Positions 46,962-55,072 of a stretch of DNA of 64,000 nt are shown one piece after another. The translations under genes were made by a program, and so were the position numbers. The notes under the pieces were generated by a model that was not told the origin of the DNA, did not search any database, and worked only from the letters and a program-made list of their open reading frames with translations. The first letter of the stretch is position 1. Every line of letters begins with the position of its first letter. Source of the stretch: Ferrovaceae bacterium (GTDB lineage: Bacteria > Pseudomonadota > Gammaproteobacteria > Burkholderiales > Ferrovaceae); contig DAIDLC010000003.1 of the NCBI GenBank assembly GCA_027449685.1, forward strand, positions 62,001-126,000. The letters are read 5' to 3'.

Positions 46962-48887
46962 TCACAGACTCCGCACGTTGTTAATGCCGTGCTGCTCCAG
47001 AATGGCGGCGAGGTTGGTCTTGGCTACGTCATCGGCGAAGGCGCTGTCGCGGAACACGCAGGTGGTGTCGCCTGCCGGTACAAGTTCTTCATGCCAGGCA
47101 ACAATGCCTTGCGCCAGCGGTTCCACATCGTCGCGAGTGATCGTTTCGGCCAAACAGGCCATCAGCACGCCGCCGCCCACCAAATGCACGTCGCGGCCCG
47201 CGATCGAGCGCTTCTCGATGGGCACGCACAGATCGAGGCCGAGCTTGAGCAGCAGCTCGTACAGAATGTCGGATTCAGTGCGCCCCTCCACCAGATGATC
47301 CTGATGAGCGAACAGCGTTTGTTCCAGATCGGCGGGGTTGGGGTTCCACGCGCGGAGGTTGGAATGGTCGAGCTTGAAGACACGGAAACCGGTGTCACCG
47401 GCAAACATCGGATTCTCGGCCTTGACCTTGGCTCCCGCACGACGCAGGCGCTCCTTGGTCAACTCGGCGATGGTTCTAGGCTTTCCTAATTGTTCGCAGA
47501 AAAGTGCAGCGCTCTTTTGGTCGTTATTATCTAAGGATAGTGGTTCCGGCAACTGCACCATGACATATCGCCGTTGCCCCAGGTCTTCAGCATTTGCTTT
47601 CAAAACGGCGTGGGCGGTTGAACCAGAGCCTGCAAAGAAATCTAGAACAATTGCATCCTTGGGAGCTGCAATAGTGAGCATTCTCTGGATCAAGCGGATA
47701 GGCTTGGGCGTAGAAAACACTTTCTGACCAAGCAGACCAGAAGTTTCTTTTTGTGCTTCGTCGTTGTGGCCGCAATCCTCGAAAGTCCACCAGGTTGGCG
47801 GAACGATCCCTTGCTGAACCTCCTTAAGATATCGTTTCAGGCGAGGCTTCCGATAGGACTGATCTGGTCCCCAGTACAGCCGCCCCTCTCTTTCAATTTC
47901 TTGGTGTTTCTCCTGAGAGTAACGCCATACGGCGAACTCCTCGGGCCAGACATCTTCACCGGTACGGGGGTGCCGGATTGGATACCAGAGAGTTGGGCGT
48001 TCATCCTTCGATTTGTTGCTAACGTAATTGTCTGATGCCCATTCACCTCGGGGATCATTGTCGAGATTTGAATAGCGTGCGTTTTGTTCCTCAGTACGCG
48101 GGAGCAAACCGCGAACAAACCCTTCTGACTTACGATAGACGAGAATATGATCGTGCATAACGCCAATGCCGGGATCGTCATTTGCGACTGCATATTTTTT
48201 CTGCCAGACCACATTGGCGACAAAATTTTCTTCTCCGAATATCTCATCGCCTATACGGCGCATGTTCGCCACTTCGGTATCGTCGAGCGTCAAGAACAAC
48301 GCACCATCTTCCCGCAGCAGATTCCTCGCCAGCTTCAACCGCGGATACATCATGTTCAGCCAGTCGGTATGAAACCTCCCGCTGGATTCGGTATTGCTGC
48401 TGATCTTCTGACCGCCTTCCACCTGTCCGGTGAGTTCCAGGTAGTTTTTGATGTTGTCCTGGAAGTTATCGGGATATACAAAATCCTTGCCGGTGTTATA
48501 GGGCGGGTCGATGTAGATGAGTTTTACCTTACCCGCATAGCTCTTCTGCAAGAGCTTCAGCACCTCCAGATTGTCGCCCTCGATCATCAGGTTCTGGGTA
48601 GTGTCCCAGTCCACGCTGTCTTCCGGGCAAGGGCGTAAGGTACCCGTGCTGGGCGTGAGCGCCAGTTGCCGGGCGCGGCGCTTGCCGTGCCAGTTGAGGC
48701 CGTACTTCTCGTCGGCATCGGTAATGGTCTTGTCGCCAACCAGTTGGTTGAGTACGTCCACATTCACCGCCACACCATCAGGGCCTTCGGTGATCAGCTC
48801 GGGGAATAGTTCTTTGAGCTGTTCGATATTCTCGGCAACAAGGTCAGCGGACTGGGCCTCCGGGCTTGTCACGTCGATTTTTTTCAT
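46962..48887 (-). CDS. mod: type III site-specific DNA methyltransferase (Mod)
   Basis: 641 residues from the ATG at 48887, six bases after GGAG; an ATG four codons upstream lacks a site. Motif IV IDPPYNTG comes first (near residue 130), motif I DFFAGSGSTAHA later (near residue 420), the beta-class N6-adenine order used by type III Mod subunits. The target recognition domain should lie between them. The N-terminal part SPEAQSADLVAENIEQLKELFPELITEG is typical of the Mod family. It methylates the recognition site and provides specificity for Res. The recognition domain region is AT-richer than either flank (see findings). It follows the truncated DUF4391 gene by 14 bases. Confidence 0.95.
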   Translation of the reverse strand: MKKIDVTSPEAQSADLVAENIEQLKELFPELITEGPDGVAVNVDVLNQLVGDKTITDADEKYGLNWHGKRRARQLALTPSTGTLRPCPEDSVDWDTTQNLMIEGDNLEVLKLLQKSYAGKVKLIYIDPPYNTGKDFVYPDNFQDNIKNYLELTGQVEGGQKISSNTESSGRFHTDWLNMMYPRLKLARNLLREDGALFLTLDDTEVANMRRIGDEIFGEENFVANVVWQKKYAVANDDPGIGVMHDHILVYRKSEGFVRGLLPRTEEQNARYSNLDNDPRGEWASDNYVSNKSKDERPTLWYPIRHPRTGEDVWPEEFAVWRYSQEKHQEIEREGRLYWGPDQSYRKPRLKRYLKEVQQGIVPPTWWTFEDCGHNDEAQKETSGLLGQKVFSTPKPIRLIQRMLTIAAPKDAIVLDFFAGSGSTAHAVLKANAEDLGQRRYVMVQLPEPLSLDNNDQKSAALFCEQLGKPRTIAELTKERLRRAGAKVKAENPMFAGDTGFRVFKLDHSNLRAWNPNPADLEQTLFAHQDHLVEGRTESDILYELLLKLGLDLCVPIEKRSIAGRDVHLVGGGVLMACLAETITRDDVEPLAQGIVAWHEELVPAGDTTCVFRDSAFADDVAKTNLAAILEQHGINNVRSL

Positions 48888-48901
48888 TCTCTTCTCCATC
48901 T

Positions 48902-49231
48902 TTATACATCAGAGCTGCTGGCGCGCTGCGGCCAGCTGGCCCGCACGCGCCTGAGCGCGAGGTTCAGTTCCACTTGTCGTGCCAGTTGCTTTTCCTTGGT
49001 GGCCTGCATTCGCAAGCGGGTCACCTCAAGTTGCAGCCGCTCGTATTTCTGCAGCGCTTGGCGGCGAATTGCAGTTTGGTGGAGGCTGCTAGCGACTTTG
49101 AATGTGCCAGCGATTCTAGACGCCAGCAAGGTTTGTACAGTATCCATCCAGTCTTGATAGAGGCCAATCAGTGTAACGTGGCGCTGACAGGACAGGTTCA
49201 AGAATTGCATAAAAGCATTGCTGGGTGGCAA
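48902..49231 (-). pseudogene. truncated DUF4391-type gene, C-terminal remnant
   Basis: An open frame of 109 residues. The part from LIGLYQDWMDTVQTLLASRIAGTF through YERLQLEVTRLRMQATKEKQLARQVELNLALRRVRASW matches, from memory of the family, the C-terminal third of DUF4391 proteins that commonly sit directly upstream of type III mod genes. Full-length members are about 230 residues or more; the N-terminal half is missing and no continuation is visible in the other frames before queG. I read it as a remnant cut at the island border. A short coiled-coil protein could still be made from the ATG at 49231. Confidence 0.6.
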
Positions 49232-49411
49232 GAGGTGAAATCAGGTTTGGCCGATGCTTTTGCCCAGAGTCCCTCCAACCATACACGTTGCTTGCGAGGT
49301 AGTGAGAGCATGGCAAATCCACAGTGGTAACAAAGGCGCCATGGCACCAACCCAGGAAGTCCGGGTCAAGGATTACCCAAAAAAATTAACGCAGCCTGCT
49401 AGAATCCTACC

Positions 49412-50542
49412 ATGTCCCGCGACTTGCACGCACCCCTGCTCCACCAGCTCAAACAAGATTTGCTGGAACGGGCTCGCCGGGCGGGCTTCGATCAGGTCCG
49501 GGTCGGTACGTCTGATGACTTGTCTGGGGCCAAAGACTGGCTGGATACCTGGTTGGCCCGAGGCCTTCATGGTGAAATGGGCTTCATGCCACGCCATGCC
49601 CACTTGCGGGCGTCCCCCCAACGTTTGCATCCGGGAACCGTGCGCATCCTGAGCCTGGGAATGTCCTACCTCACTCAGCCCCCGGCCCAGGCCTTGAAGG
49701 CGCTGGATGACCCCCATCAGGGGTATATCTCCCGTTATGCCCTGGGACGCGATTATCACCGGGTGCTACGACAACGTCTAAAGGAATTGGCCCAAGACCT
49801 GCAAGAACGGGCACATCATTTGGGCTGGCACACCGAAAACCCGCAGGCCGCTGGGTTTAGCGCCCGGGTATTCACCGACAGCGCCCCCGTCATGGAAGTG
49901 GAACTGGGGCAAAATAGCGGTCTGGGCTGGCGCGGCAAGCATACCTTGTTGTTGAACCGCACGGCGGGGTCGTTCTTTTTTCTGGGGGAAATTTTTACCG
50001 ACATTCCTCTACCCATCGACCCCCCCAGTACCACCCAGCATTGCGGTACTTGTCACCAATGCCTGACCCTCTGCCCCACCGGGGCCATTCTTGCCCCTTA
50101 TCAGCTGGATGCCAGGCGCTGTATTTCCTACCTCACCATCGAACTGAAGGGGGCCATCCCCGAGTCTTTGCGCCCTCTGATTGGAAACCGGATCTACGGC
50201 TGTGATGATTGCCAGCTGGTATGTCCCTGGAACCGCTTTGCACAACTGGGCAAGGTGGCCGACTTTGCTCCCCGCAAAGCGCTGGATGGCACCACTCTGA
50301 GCGACTTATTGGCCTGGGATGCCAGCACCTTCCAGCAGCGTCTGGCGGGTTCTCCCATCCTGCGCATAGGGCATGAACGCTGGTTACGCAATATCGCCGT
50401 CGCGCTCGGCAATGCCCCAGCCCAGGCGCGCAGTCTGACAGTCCTGGCGCAACGGCAATCCCACCCATCCGCTCTGGTGCGTGAACACGTGAACTGGGCC
50501 CTGCAGCGACTGCAGGCTGCCGGTCCACTACGTGCAGAATAA
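49412..50542 (+). CDS. queG: epoxyqueuosine reductase
   Basis: 376 residues. The ferredoxin-like part has two 4Fe-4S clusters: CGTCHQCLTLCPTGAI (the fourth Cys binds the second cluster) and CDDCQLVCPWN. The cobalamin-binding N-terminal domain includes ARGLHGEMGFMPRHAHLRASPQRLHPG and SLGMSYL. C-terminal HEAT-like repeats begin RHEHWLRNIAVALGNAP-like at GHERWLRNIAVALGNAP. It reduces epoxyqueuosine to queuosine in tRNA wobble position 34. No ribosome-binding site precedes the ATG; a TAGAAT at 49400-49405 lies only 6 bases upstream, so the mRNA may be leaderless. It borders the restriction island. Confidence 0.95.
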   Translation: MSRDLHAPLLHQLKQDLLERARRAGFDQVRVGTSDDLSGAKDWLDTWLARGLHGEMGFMPRHAHLRASPQRLHPGTVRILSLGMSYLTQPPAQALKALDDPHQGYISRYALGRDYHRVLRQRLKELAQDLQERAHHLGWHTENPQAAGFSARVFTDSAPVMEVELGQNSGLGWRGKHTLLLNRTAGSFFFLGEIFTDIPLPIDPPSTTQHCGTCHQCLTLCPTGAILAPYQLDARRCISYLTIELKGAIPESLRPLIGNRIYGCDDCQLVCPWNRFAQLGKVADFAPRKALDGTTLSDLLAWDASTFQQRLAGSPILRIGHERWLRNIAVALGNAPAQARSLTVLAQRQSHPSALVREHVNWALQRLQAAGPLRAE

Positions 50543-50623
50543 CTACGGAAAATCAAGGACTCCCGCCCCGGGAACAATTTGAGTTACACTACAAAATCCA
50601 GTTTTTTCGCCTTCGTGGAATCC

Positions 50624-52249
50624 ATGAACTCACTGCACCGCCTGATTTTTTTGCTCCTGTTGTGGTCGTGCTCACCCATCTTGTTTGCCCTGGAGGGCAT
50701 TCCCTCCACTGCGCCCGCCCTGCCGCAAGCTTTATCCTCCAGTCTTCCTGCGCACCGCACCTTTCTGATGCCGGAAGAAGCCTTTACCCTGCAGGTTGCC
50801 GTCAACGCTGGCAAGGATTTCACGGTGCGATTCAATCCCGCACCGGGCTACTATCTTTATCGGGATCGCATCAAGATTCACGCCGTTCCCGACCAGGCCG
50901 CCTTCGTCCTTCGATTTCCCCCTGCCGAGAGCAAGCAAGACCCCAGTTTTGGTTTGGTATGGGTGTACCACCATCCTTTCGAAGTGGCTTTCACGGCAGC
51001 CAACCCGTTGCCCGAAACGCTGGCCATCACCTATCAGGGCTGTGCCGAGCAGGGCATCTGTTACCCACCCACGACGCTCGATTTCACCCGTGTGGCAGGC
51101 AGCACCACGTATCGCTCCAATGGCCTGGAAGATACGGTTTCCAGCGCGCCTAGTAGAGATAGCGCCAACCCGATAGCCTTTGCCAATTATTTGAAAGATG
51201 CCAAGCCCCTGTGGGTTCTTGCCAGCTTCTTTGGTTTTGGACTGCTCCTGGCCCTGACTCCTTGTCTGTTTCCCATGATCCCGATTCTCTCTGGCATCAT
51301 TGCCGGACAGGGAAGTCAGATCACCAAATCCCGTGCCTTTGGCTTGTCCCTGACCTATGTATTGGGCATGGCCCTAACCTATGCGGCCGCAGGGGTTCTG
51401 GCCGGACTCTCCGGCACGCTTCTGTCCAATGTCCTGCAAACGCCCCCCGTACAAATCGCCAGTGCCCTATTGTTCGTAGCGCTTGCGCTGTCCATGTTCG
51501 ACCTGTACCAGCTGCAGTTACCCCTGGCTTTGCAAAACCGTCTCAATGGGGCTTCTGGGCGACTCCCGGGGGGCAAGCATCTGGGCGTGGGCTTGATGGG
51601 GGCGCTCTCAGCACTGGTGATGGGTCCTTGTGTGGCGGCTCCTCTGGCTGGAGGACTCCTGTATATTGCCCAAACCCGGAACGTGGTGCTGGGCGGGAGT
51701 GCCCTGTTTGTCATGGCCCTGGGCATGGGCTCGCCGCTATTGGCCATCGGCACTTCGGCTGGCGCGTTATTGCCCCGTGCAGGCCATTGGATGGTCTGGG
51801 TGAAACGATTTTTTGGGGTGCTGCTGCTGGGGGTTGCACTGTGGATCGTCATGCCTTTGCTGGGTTCTCGCACAGGAGCGGGCGCTCCGGCATTCACCCC
51901 CATTCACTCCAGTGCCGAACTGGATGAGGCCATCCACCGGGCTTCGGATCAGCATCGCCCCGTGATGCTGGATTTTTATGCCGACTGGTGTGTCTCGTGC
52001 GTCGAAATGGATCAGAAGGTATTTTCCCAGCCCGACATCAAAAATTTGTTGGGTCGTGGCCTCCTGTTACGGGCAGACGTGACCCGCAATACCCCAGAAG
52101 ACAAAGCATTGCTGAACCGCTTTGGTTTATTCGGTCCCCCGGGAACCCTGTTTTTTGATTCCCGCGGCCAAGAGCTGGAAAACGCCCGGCTGGCAGGGTA
52201 TGTGGCAGAGCCTCAGTTCAAGGCGCATTTGCAGCGTTATTTCCAGTAA
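50624..52249 (+). CDS. dsbD: thiol:disulfide interchange protein DsbD
   Basis: 541 residues from the ATG at 50624, which gives a signal peptide (LIFLLLLWSCSPILFALEG). The N-terminal periplasmic domain (FNPAPGYYLYRDRIKI, TYQGCAEQGICYPP) holds the reactive Cys pair. Eight membrane segments follow with the conserved LTPCLFPMIPILSG and MGPCVAAPLAGGL cysteines. The C-terminal thioredoxin domain has YADWCVSCVEMD. It carries reducing power from cytoplasmic thioredoxin to periplasmic DsbC, DsbG or cytochrome c maturation. All six redox cysteines appear present. Confidence 0.95.
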   Translation: MNSLHRLIFLLLLWSCSPILFALEGIPSTAPALPQALSSSLPAHRTFLMPEEAFTLQVAVNAGKDFTVRFNPAPGYYLYRDRIKIHAVPDQAAFVLRFPPAESKQDPSFGLVWVYHHPFEVAFTAANPLPETLAITYQGCAEQGICYPPTTLDFTRVAGSTTYRSNGLEDTVSSAPSRDSANPIAFANYLKDAKPLWVLASFFGFGLLLALTPCLFPMIPILSGIIAGQGSQITKSRAFGLSLTYVLGMALTYAAAGVLAGLSGTLLSNVLQTPPVQIASALLFVALALSMFDLYQLQLPLALQNRLNGASGRLPGGKHLGVGLMGALSALVMGPCVAAPLAGGLLYIAQTRNVVLGGSALFVMALGMGSPLLAIGTSAGALLPRAGHWMVWVKRFFGVLLLGVALWIVMPLLGSRTGAGAPAFTPIHSSAELDEAIHRASDQHRPVMLDFYADWCVSCVEMDQKVFSQPDIKNLLGRGLLLRADVTRNTPEDKALLNRFGLFGPPGTLFFDSRGQELENARLAGYVAEPQFKAHLQRYFQ

Positions 52250-52258
52250 CCGCCACCC

Positions 52259-53182
52259 TTACAAATGACGTTTCACGGTGCTTGCGGCTTGCAGTTGCAC
52301 CAGATAACCCAATCGGGCCAGGCGTTGAGTGTCGTCCCGGGCCCAAGCCCGAAAAGCACAATCGGGTTCTGTCAGGTGGCGGCAATTGGCAAAGCGACAT
52401 TGGCCCAAGAGACGTTCAAATTCTGGAAAGCCCTGCACAATTTGTTCTGGCCGCAAGTAAGACAAGCCAAATGCCTGTAATCCGGGAGAGTCGATCAAAC
52501 CGCCTCCGCTTCCCGGTTGGGCTGGATCCAAGGGATAGTAACGGGTAAAGGTGGTGGTATGGCGCCCACTATCCAGAGCTTCCGAAATGGTATTGGTGTG
52601 GGCCCGGGCCTGGGGAGCCAAGGCATTCACGAGCGTAGACTTTCCCATCCCCGATTGCCCAACCAGCAGACTGACACGCTGCGAGACCAGTGCCCGCAAC
52701 GCTGCGCAATTTTCCAGAGCGCTCATTTCCAGCACGCAATAGCCCAGCAAACGATAATAGTTCAGGGCCTGCGACAAGTCACCCGCTTGCGCCAGGTCGT
52801 TTTTGTTCAGAATGATTCGGGCTTCGATGCCAGCAGACTGTGCTGCCACCAGCGCATGAGACAACAATGCCTCGCTGGGTGTGGGTTCCGGGGCCAGCAC
52901 CACCAGAACCAGATCCAGATTGGACGCCAACATTTTTTCGCGCTGCCCGTCCGCACGGTATAACCAATTGCGCCGCGGCAAGACCGTTTCGATAACCCCC
53001 CGACCCGTGGCACCTTCAAATTCCACTACGTCCCCGCAGGCCACGTCATGCCGTTTGCCGCGGCGCACACACTGGAACAGGGCCGAGGCATCGGGCAACA
53101 GGATTCCTGCGCGTTGTTCCTGCACGTCGTAATGTCGGCCATAGGTTGCAATCACTCGGCCGATCCGTACCATCGACTTCAA
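52259..53182 (-). CDS. rsgA: ribosome small subunit-dependent GTPase A
   Basis: 307 residues. The permuted GTPase order is clear: G4 LNKNDLA, then G1 GQSGMGKSTLVNAL, then G3 IDSPGLQAFG. An OB fold precedes it (GRVIATYGRHYDVQ). A C-terminal zinc site lies in CRFANCRHLTEPDCAF. It acts late in 30S subunit maturation. The start overlaps the stop of the M48 peptidase by 4 bases. It converges with dsbD, with 9 bases between stops. Confidence 0.96.
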   Translation of the reverse strand: MKSMVRIGRVIATYGRHYDVQEQRAGILLPDASALFQCVRRGKRHDVACGDVVEFEGATGRGVIETVLPRRNWLYRADGQREKMLASNLDLVLVVLAPEPTPSEALLSHALVAAQSAGIEARIILNKNDLAQAGDLSQALNYYRLLGYCVLEMSALENCAALRALVSQRVSLLVGQSGMGKSTLVNALAPQARAHTNTISEALDSGRHTTTFTRYYPLDPAQPGSGGGLIDSPGLQAFGLSYLRPEQIVQGFPEFERLLGQCRFANCRHLTEPDCAFRAWARDDTQRLARLGYLVQLQAASTVKRHL

Positions 53183-54438
53183 TCCGAAGCTAACGTCGCC
53201 AGCCGCGCAATCCGCTGCGCCGCAGGAGGATGCGAGTCGTAGATGAGAGAATGCAAAGGGTCGGGCGTCAAGGTGGAGGCATTGTCCTGATACAGCTTCA
53301 ATAGCGCATGAATCAGGGCCTTTGCCGAAGCCACACTGGCCGCATAAGCATCGGCCTCGAACTCGTGACGCCGGGAATAGTAGCTCATGAGCGGTTGCAA
53401 GGGGAATGACAGCACGGGTACCACCAGCACGAACAGAATCAACGCCACGGCAGTCCCCGGCATATGTACACCCAATCCGGCATAAAACCAGGGGGCCTGC
53501 TGGAGCGCCCCCAAAAGTGCCAGAAACAACAGGCTCATGACAAACATCAGGATCATCCGACGTTGCACATGGTGCCGGTGATAATGGCCCAATTCGTGAG
53601 CCAGCACGGCCTCTGTTTCGGCTGCGTCCAGTTTGTCCAGTAAGGTATCAAAAAACACCACCCGCCGATTTTTTCCAAACCCCGTGAAATACGCGTTTCC
53701 ATGACTGGAACGTTTGGAGCCGTCCATGACGAACAGCCCGCTCGACCTGAATCCACAGCGCTGCAGCAAGGCTTCCACCCGCTGGCGCAACTCCCCTTCG
53801 GGCAAGGGGGTAAAGCGGTTAAAGAGTGGCGCAATCCATACCGGATACAGGGCCAGTAAAAAAATGTTGAAGAACATCCAGGCGCCCCAGGCCCACAGCC
53901 ACCAGAAACGCCCCAAGGACTGCATCATCCAGATAGCGGTCAGCAACACGGGCGCCCCCAGCAGAACAGACAATAACGCCCCGCGCAACAAATCGGTGAC
54001 GAACAGCCGGGGCGTGATGCGATTGAAGCCGAAACGAGCCTCCACACCAAAGGTGGCGTACAACGTCAAGGGAAGTTCCAGCAAGGCCCCGAGTAACAGT
54101 ACCGCCCCCACCAGCAGCAGATTTTGTCCCCAAACCGGGAGCGACGGCCAAGCGCGTAATGACTGGTTTAGCTGGTCCAAACCCCCACCCCACGTCAACG
54201 CACCCAGTAACAAAACTTCCAATAGAATCTGTATCATGCGCAACTGGGTTTTGGCACTGGTATAGTCAGCGGCCTTTTGATGCTGGGCAAGAGAGACTCG
54301 CGCCTGAAAAGCCGGAGGCAACGCCTGGCGATGGCGCCGCACATGCCTGATCTGGCGCCAGGCCAACCCTAACCGAGCCCCCGTCACAACAGCGAGCAAA
54401 CACAAAAAGAAGACACCAAAGAGGCTATCGGCGCTCAT
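53179..54438 (-). CDS. M48 family (Ste24-type) membrane zinc metalloprotease
   Basis: 419 residues. The zinc motif is AVLAHELGHYHRHH, with the third ligand in HEFEADAYAASVAS. There are about seven hydrophobic segments (for example LLLVGAVLLLGALLELPLTLY and LALLGALQQAPWFYAGL). It begins SLFGVFFLCLLAVVTG and contains the MDGSKRSSHGNAYFTGFGKNRRVVFFDTLL block of the Ste24/CAAX-protease branch of M48 peptidases. The cellular substrate is not known; a membrane protein quality role is plausible. It is coupled to rsgA and divergent from orn (starts 67 bases apart). This rsgA-M48-orn order is common in betaproteobacteria. Confidence 0.92.
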   Translation of the reverse strand: MSADSLFGVFFLCLLAVVTGARLGLAWRQIRHVRRHRQALPPAFQARVSLAQHQKAADYTSAKTQLRMIQILLEVLLLGALTWGGGLDQLNQSLRAWPSLPVWGQNLLLVGAVLLLGALLELPLTLYATFGVEARFGFNRITPRLFVTDLLRGALLSVLLGAPVLLTAIWMMQSLGRFWWLWAWGAWMFFNIFLLALYPVWIAPLFNRFTPLPEGELRQRVEALLQRCGFRSSGLFVMDGSKRSSHGNAYFTGFGKNRRVVFFDTLLDKLDAAETEAVLAHELGHYHRHHVQRRMILMFVMSLLFLALLGALQQAPWFYAGLGVHMPGTAVALILFVLVVPVLSFPLQPLMSYYSRRHEFEADAYAASVASAKALIHALLKLYQDNASTLTPDPLHSLIYDSHPPAAQRIARLATLASD

Positions 54439-54505
54439 GGTAGCGCCTTACAACAGAGTGGATTCACAGGTAATATGCTTAGGAGGCAATGGACAGTGAG
54501 GCATT

Positions 54506-55072
54506 ATGGCACAAGATAAAAATCATCTCATCTGGGTGGACATGGAAATGACCGGCCTGGATCCGCAGCGGGACCGCATCATCGAGGTCGCCCTGGTGAT
54601 CACGGACAGTCAACTCAACTGGGTGGCCGAAGGTCCTGTACTGGCCATTCATCAATCAGAAGCCCTGTTGTCAGGCATGGACCAGTGGAATAAAAGCACT
54701 CATGCCAAGTCGGGTCTGATCGAGCGGGTGCGGCATTCGCCCCTGGATGAAGGGCAGGCCGAGGCGCTGCTGCTGGATTTTTTGCGACTTCATGTGCCCG
54801 CCGGGGAATCCCCCATGTGCGGCAATTCCATTTGCCAGGACCGTCGTTTCATGGCGCAATCCATGCCCGAACTGGAGCGCTATTTTCATTACCGCAATCT
54901 GGATGTAAGCACCCTGAAAGAATTATCCAAGCGCTGGAAACCCTCGGTTTACGGCACCTTCAAAAAATCGGGAAAACACGAAGCCTTGGCAGATATCATG
55001 GAATCCATCGCGGAACTGCGCCATTATCGGGAGCATTTTTTGCGCCTGGAAGAGCCGCCTTCCGGCTCATGA
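54506..55072 (+). CDS. orn: oligoribonuclease
   Basis: 188 residues. It begins with the DEDDh exonuclease motif [27 protein letters not shown], then [36 protein letters not shown], and ends with [23 protein letters not shown]. It degrades 2-5 nt RNA and pGpG from c-di-GMP breakdown. Preceded by a ribosome-binding site AGGAGG about 20 bases upstream (further than usual). The 3' end overlaps recN by 6 bases, tail to tail. Confidence 0.97.
   Translation: MAQDKNHLIWVDMEMTGLDPQRDRIIEVALVITDSQLNWVAEGPVLAIHQSEALLSGMDQWNKSTHAKSGLIERVRHSPLDEGQAEALLLDFLRLHVPAGESPMCGNSICQDRRFMAQSMPELERYFHYRNLDVSTLKELSKRWKPSVYGTFKKSGKHEALADIMESIAELRHYREHFLRLEEPPSGS

Larger units (their letters stand above)
42870..49400. 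mobile_element. type III restriction-modification island inserted between tsaE and queG
   Basis: The block holds a truncated DUF4391 gene, mod, a DUF1016 nuclease and res, all on the minus strand. It interrupts an otherwise ordinary tsaE/queG divergent pair. The left edge is the res-tsaE join. The right edge lies between the truncated gene and the queG start (49232-49411). I found no integrase, transposase, tRNA target or clear flanking direct repeat, so the mode of entry is unknown. Borders are approximate and the island status is inferred from gene content. Confidence 0.6.
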
